Virus record (IMG/VR): IMGVR_UViG_3300046009_007297
Span: 1-22,302 of that record
DNA: 22,302 bases
Strand: one strand, 5' to 3'
Source of the DNA: a virus
Made by a program: the position numbers and the translations under genes. The notes under the pieces were generated by a model, which did not search any database, was not told the DNA's origin, and saw only the letters and a program-made list of their open reading frames with translations. Positions 22,293-22,302 of the stretch are shown piece by piece (positions within the stretch are counted from its first letter, which is position 1; every line of letters starts with the position of its first letter).

Positions 22293-22302
22293 TTTATCTT
22301 CT

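Noticed and set aside
1-22302. Alternative genetic code with reassigned stop codons
   Set aside because: TAA, TAG and TGA all end genes at normal boundaries, for example TGA at 8738, 15058 and 20076 and TAG at 10692.
1-22302. Plus-strand transcription from TATAAATA boxes, the true T4 late sequence when read on the plus strand
   Set aside because: No plausible gene lies downstream on the plus strand at any copy; all plus-strand frames are shadows of minus-strand genes.
1-22302. tRNA genes, integrase or insertion sequences
   Set aside because: No cloverleaf with a GGTTCRA arm, recombinase frame or terminal inverted repeats were found by eye; gaps are all under about 150 bases.

Overview
This is one end-to-end block of a tailed-phage (T4-like myovirus) late region. 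All genes lie on the minus strand, so transcription runs from high to low coordinates. The head module is recognisable from protein motifs: large terminase (gp17-like, 18502-20079), portal (gp20-like, 16651-18498), three small to medium unrecognised proteins in the place of T4 prohead-core genes 67/68, prohead protease (gp21-like, 14468-15061), acidic scaffold (gp22-like, 13314-14318) and major capsid protein (gp23-like, 11521-13140). The divergence and the absence of sheath/tube genes between terminase and portal suggest a distant ('far') T4 relative rather than a close T4 or cyanophage.

The DNA is AT-rich. Start codons are almost never preceded by a Shine-Dalgarno sequence; they follow A/T-rich leaders. 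This, with fibre proteins rich in GSLFGTASWA-type and GIGTxTP modules, points to a Bacteroidetes (flavobacteria-like) host. That host call is inference. All three stop codons are used, so there is no sign of stop-codon recoding.

Right edge to left: 20076-22302 holds three poorly known genes upstream of and overlapping the terminase, one of them membrane-anchored. 11521-20079 is the head module, with two hairpins (one terminator-like) between protease and scaffold and a strong UACG-loop terminator after the capsid gene. 10692-11378 is a PhoH-like ATPase. 1-10668 is a tail-fibre/virion-decoration module: a small Ig-like structural protein, two large fibres, a miniature fibre paralogue, a 938-residue protein with a four-fold internal repeat, a 193-residue protein with a duplicated module, and a long fibre cut by the left edge, interspersed with four ORFs of under 75 codons. 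Short DNA cassettes are shared between the fibre genes.

The 8-mer TATTTATA (read on the coding strand) sits in six intergenic gaps, five times 10-21 nt before a start codon. It is a candidate late promoter or processing element for this lineage and is the exact reverse complement of the T4 late promoter consensus. No gap without a gene exceeds about 150 bases. I saw no tRNA, CRISPR array, insertion sequence, integrase or reverse transcriptase.
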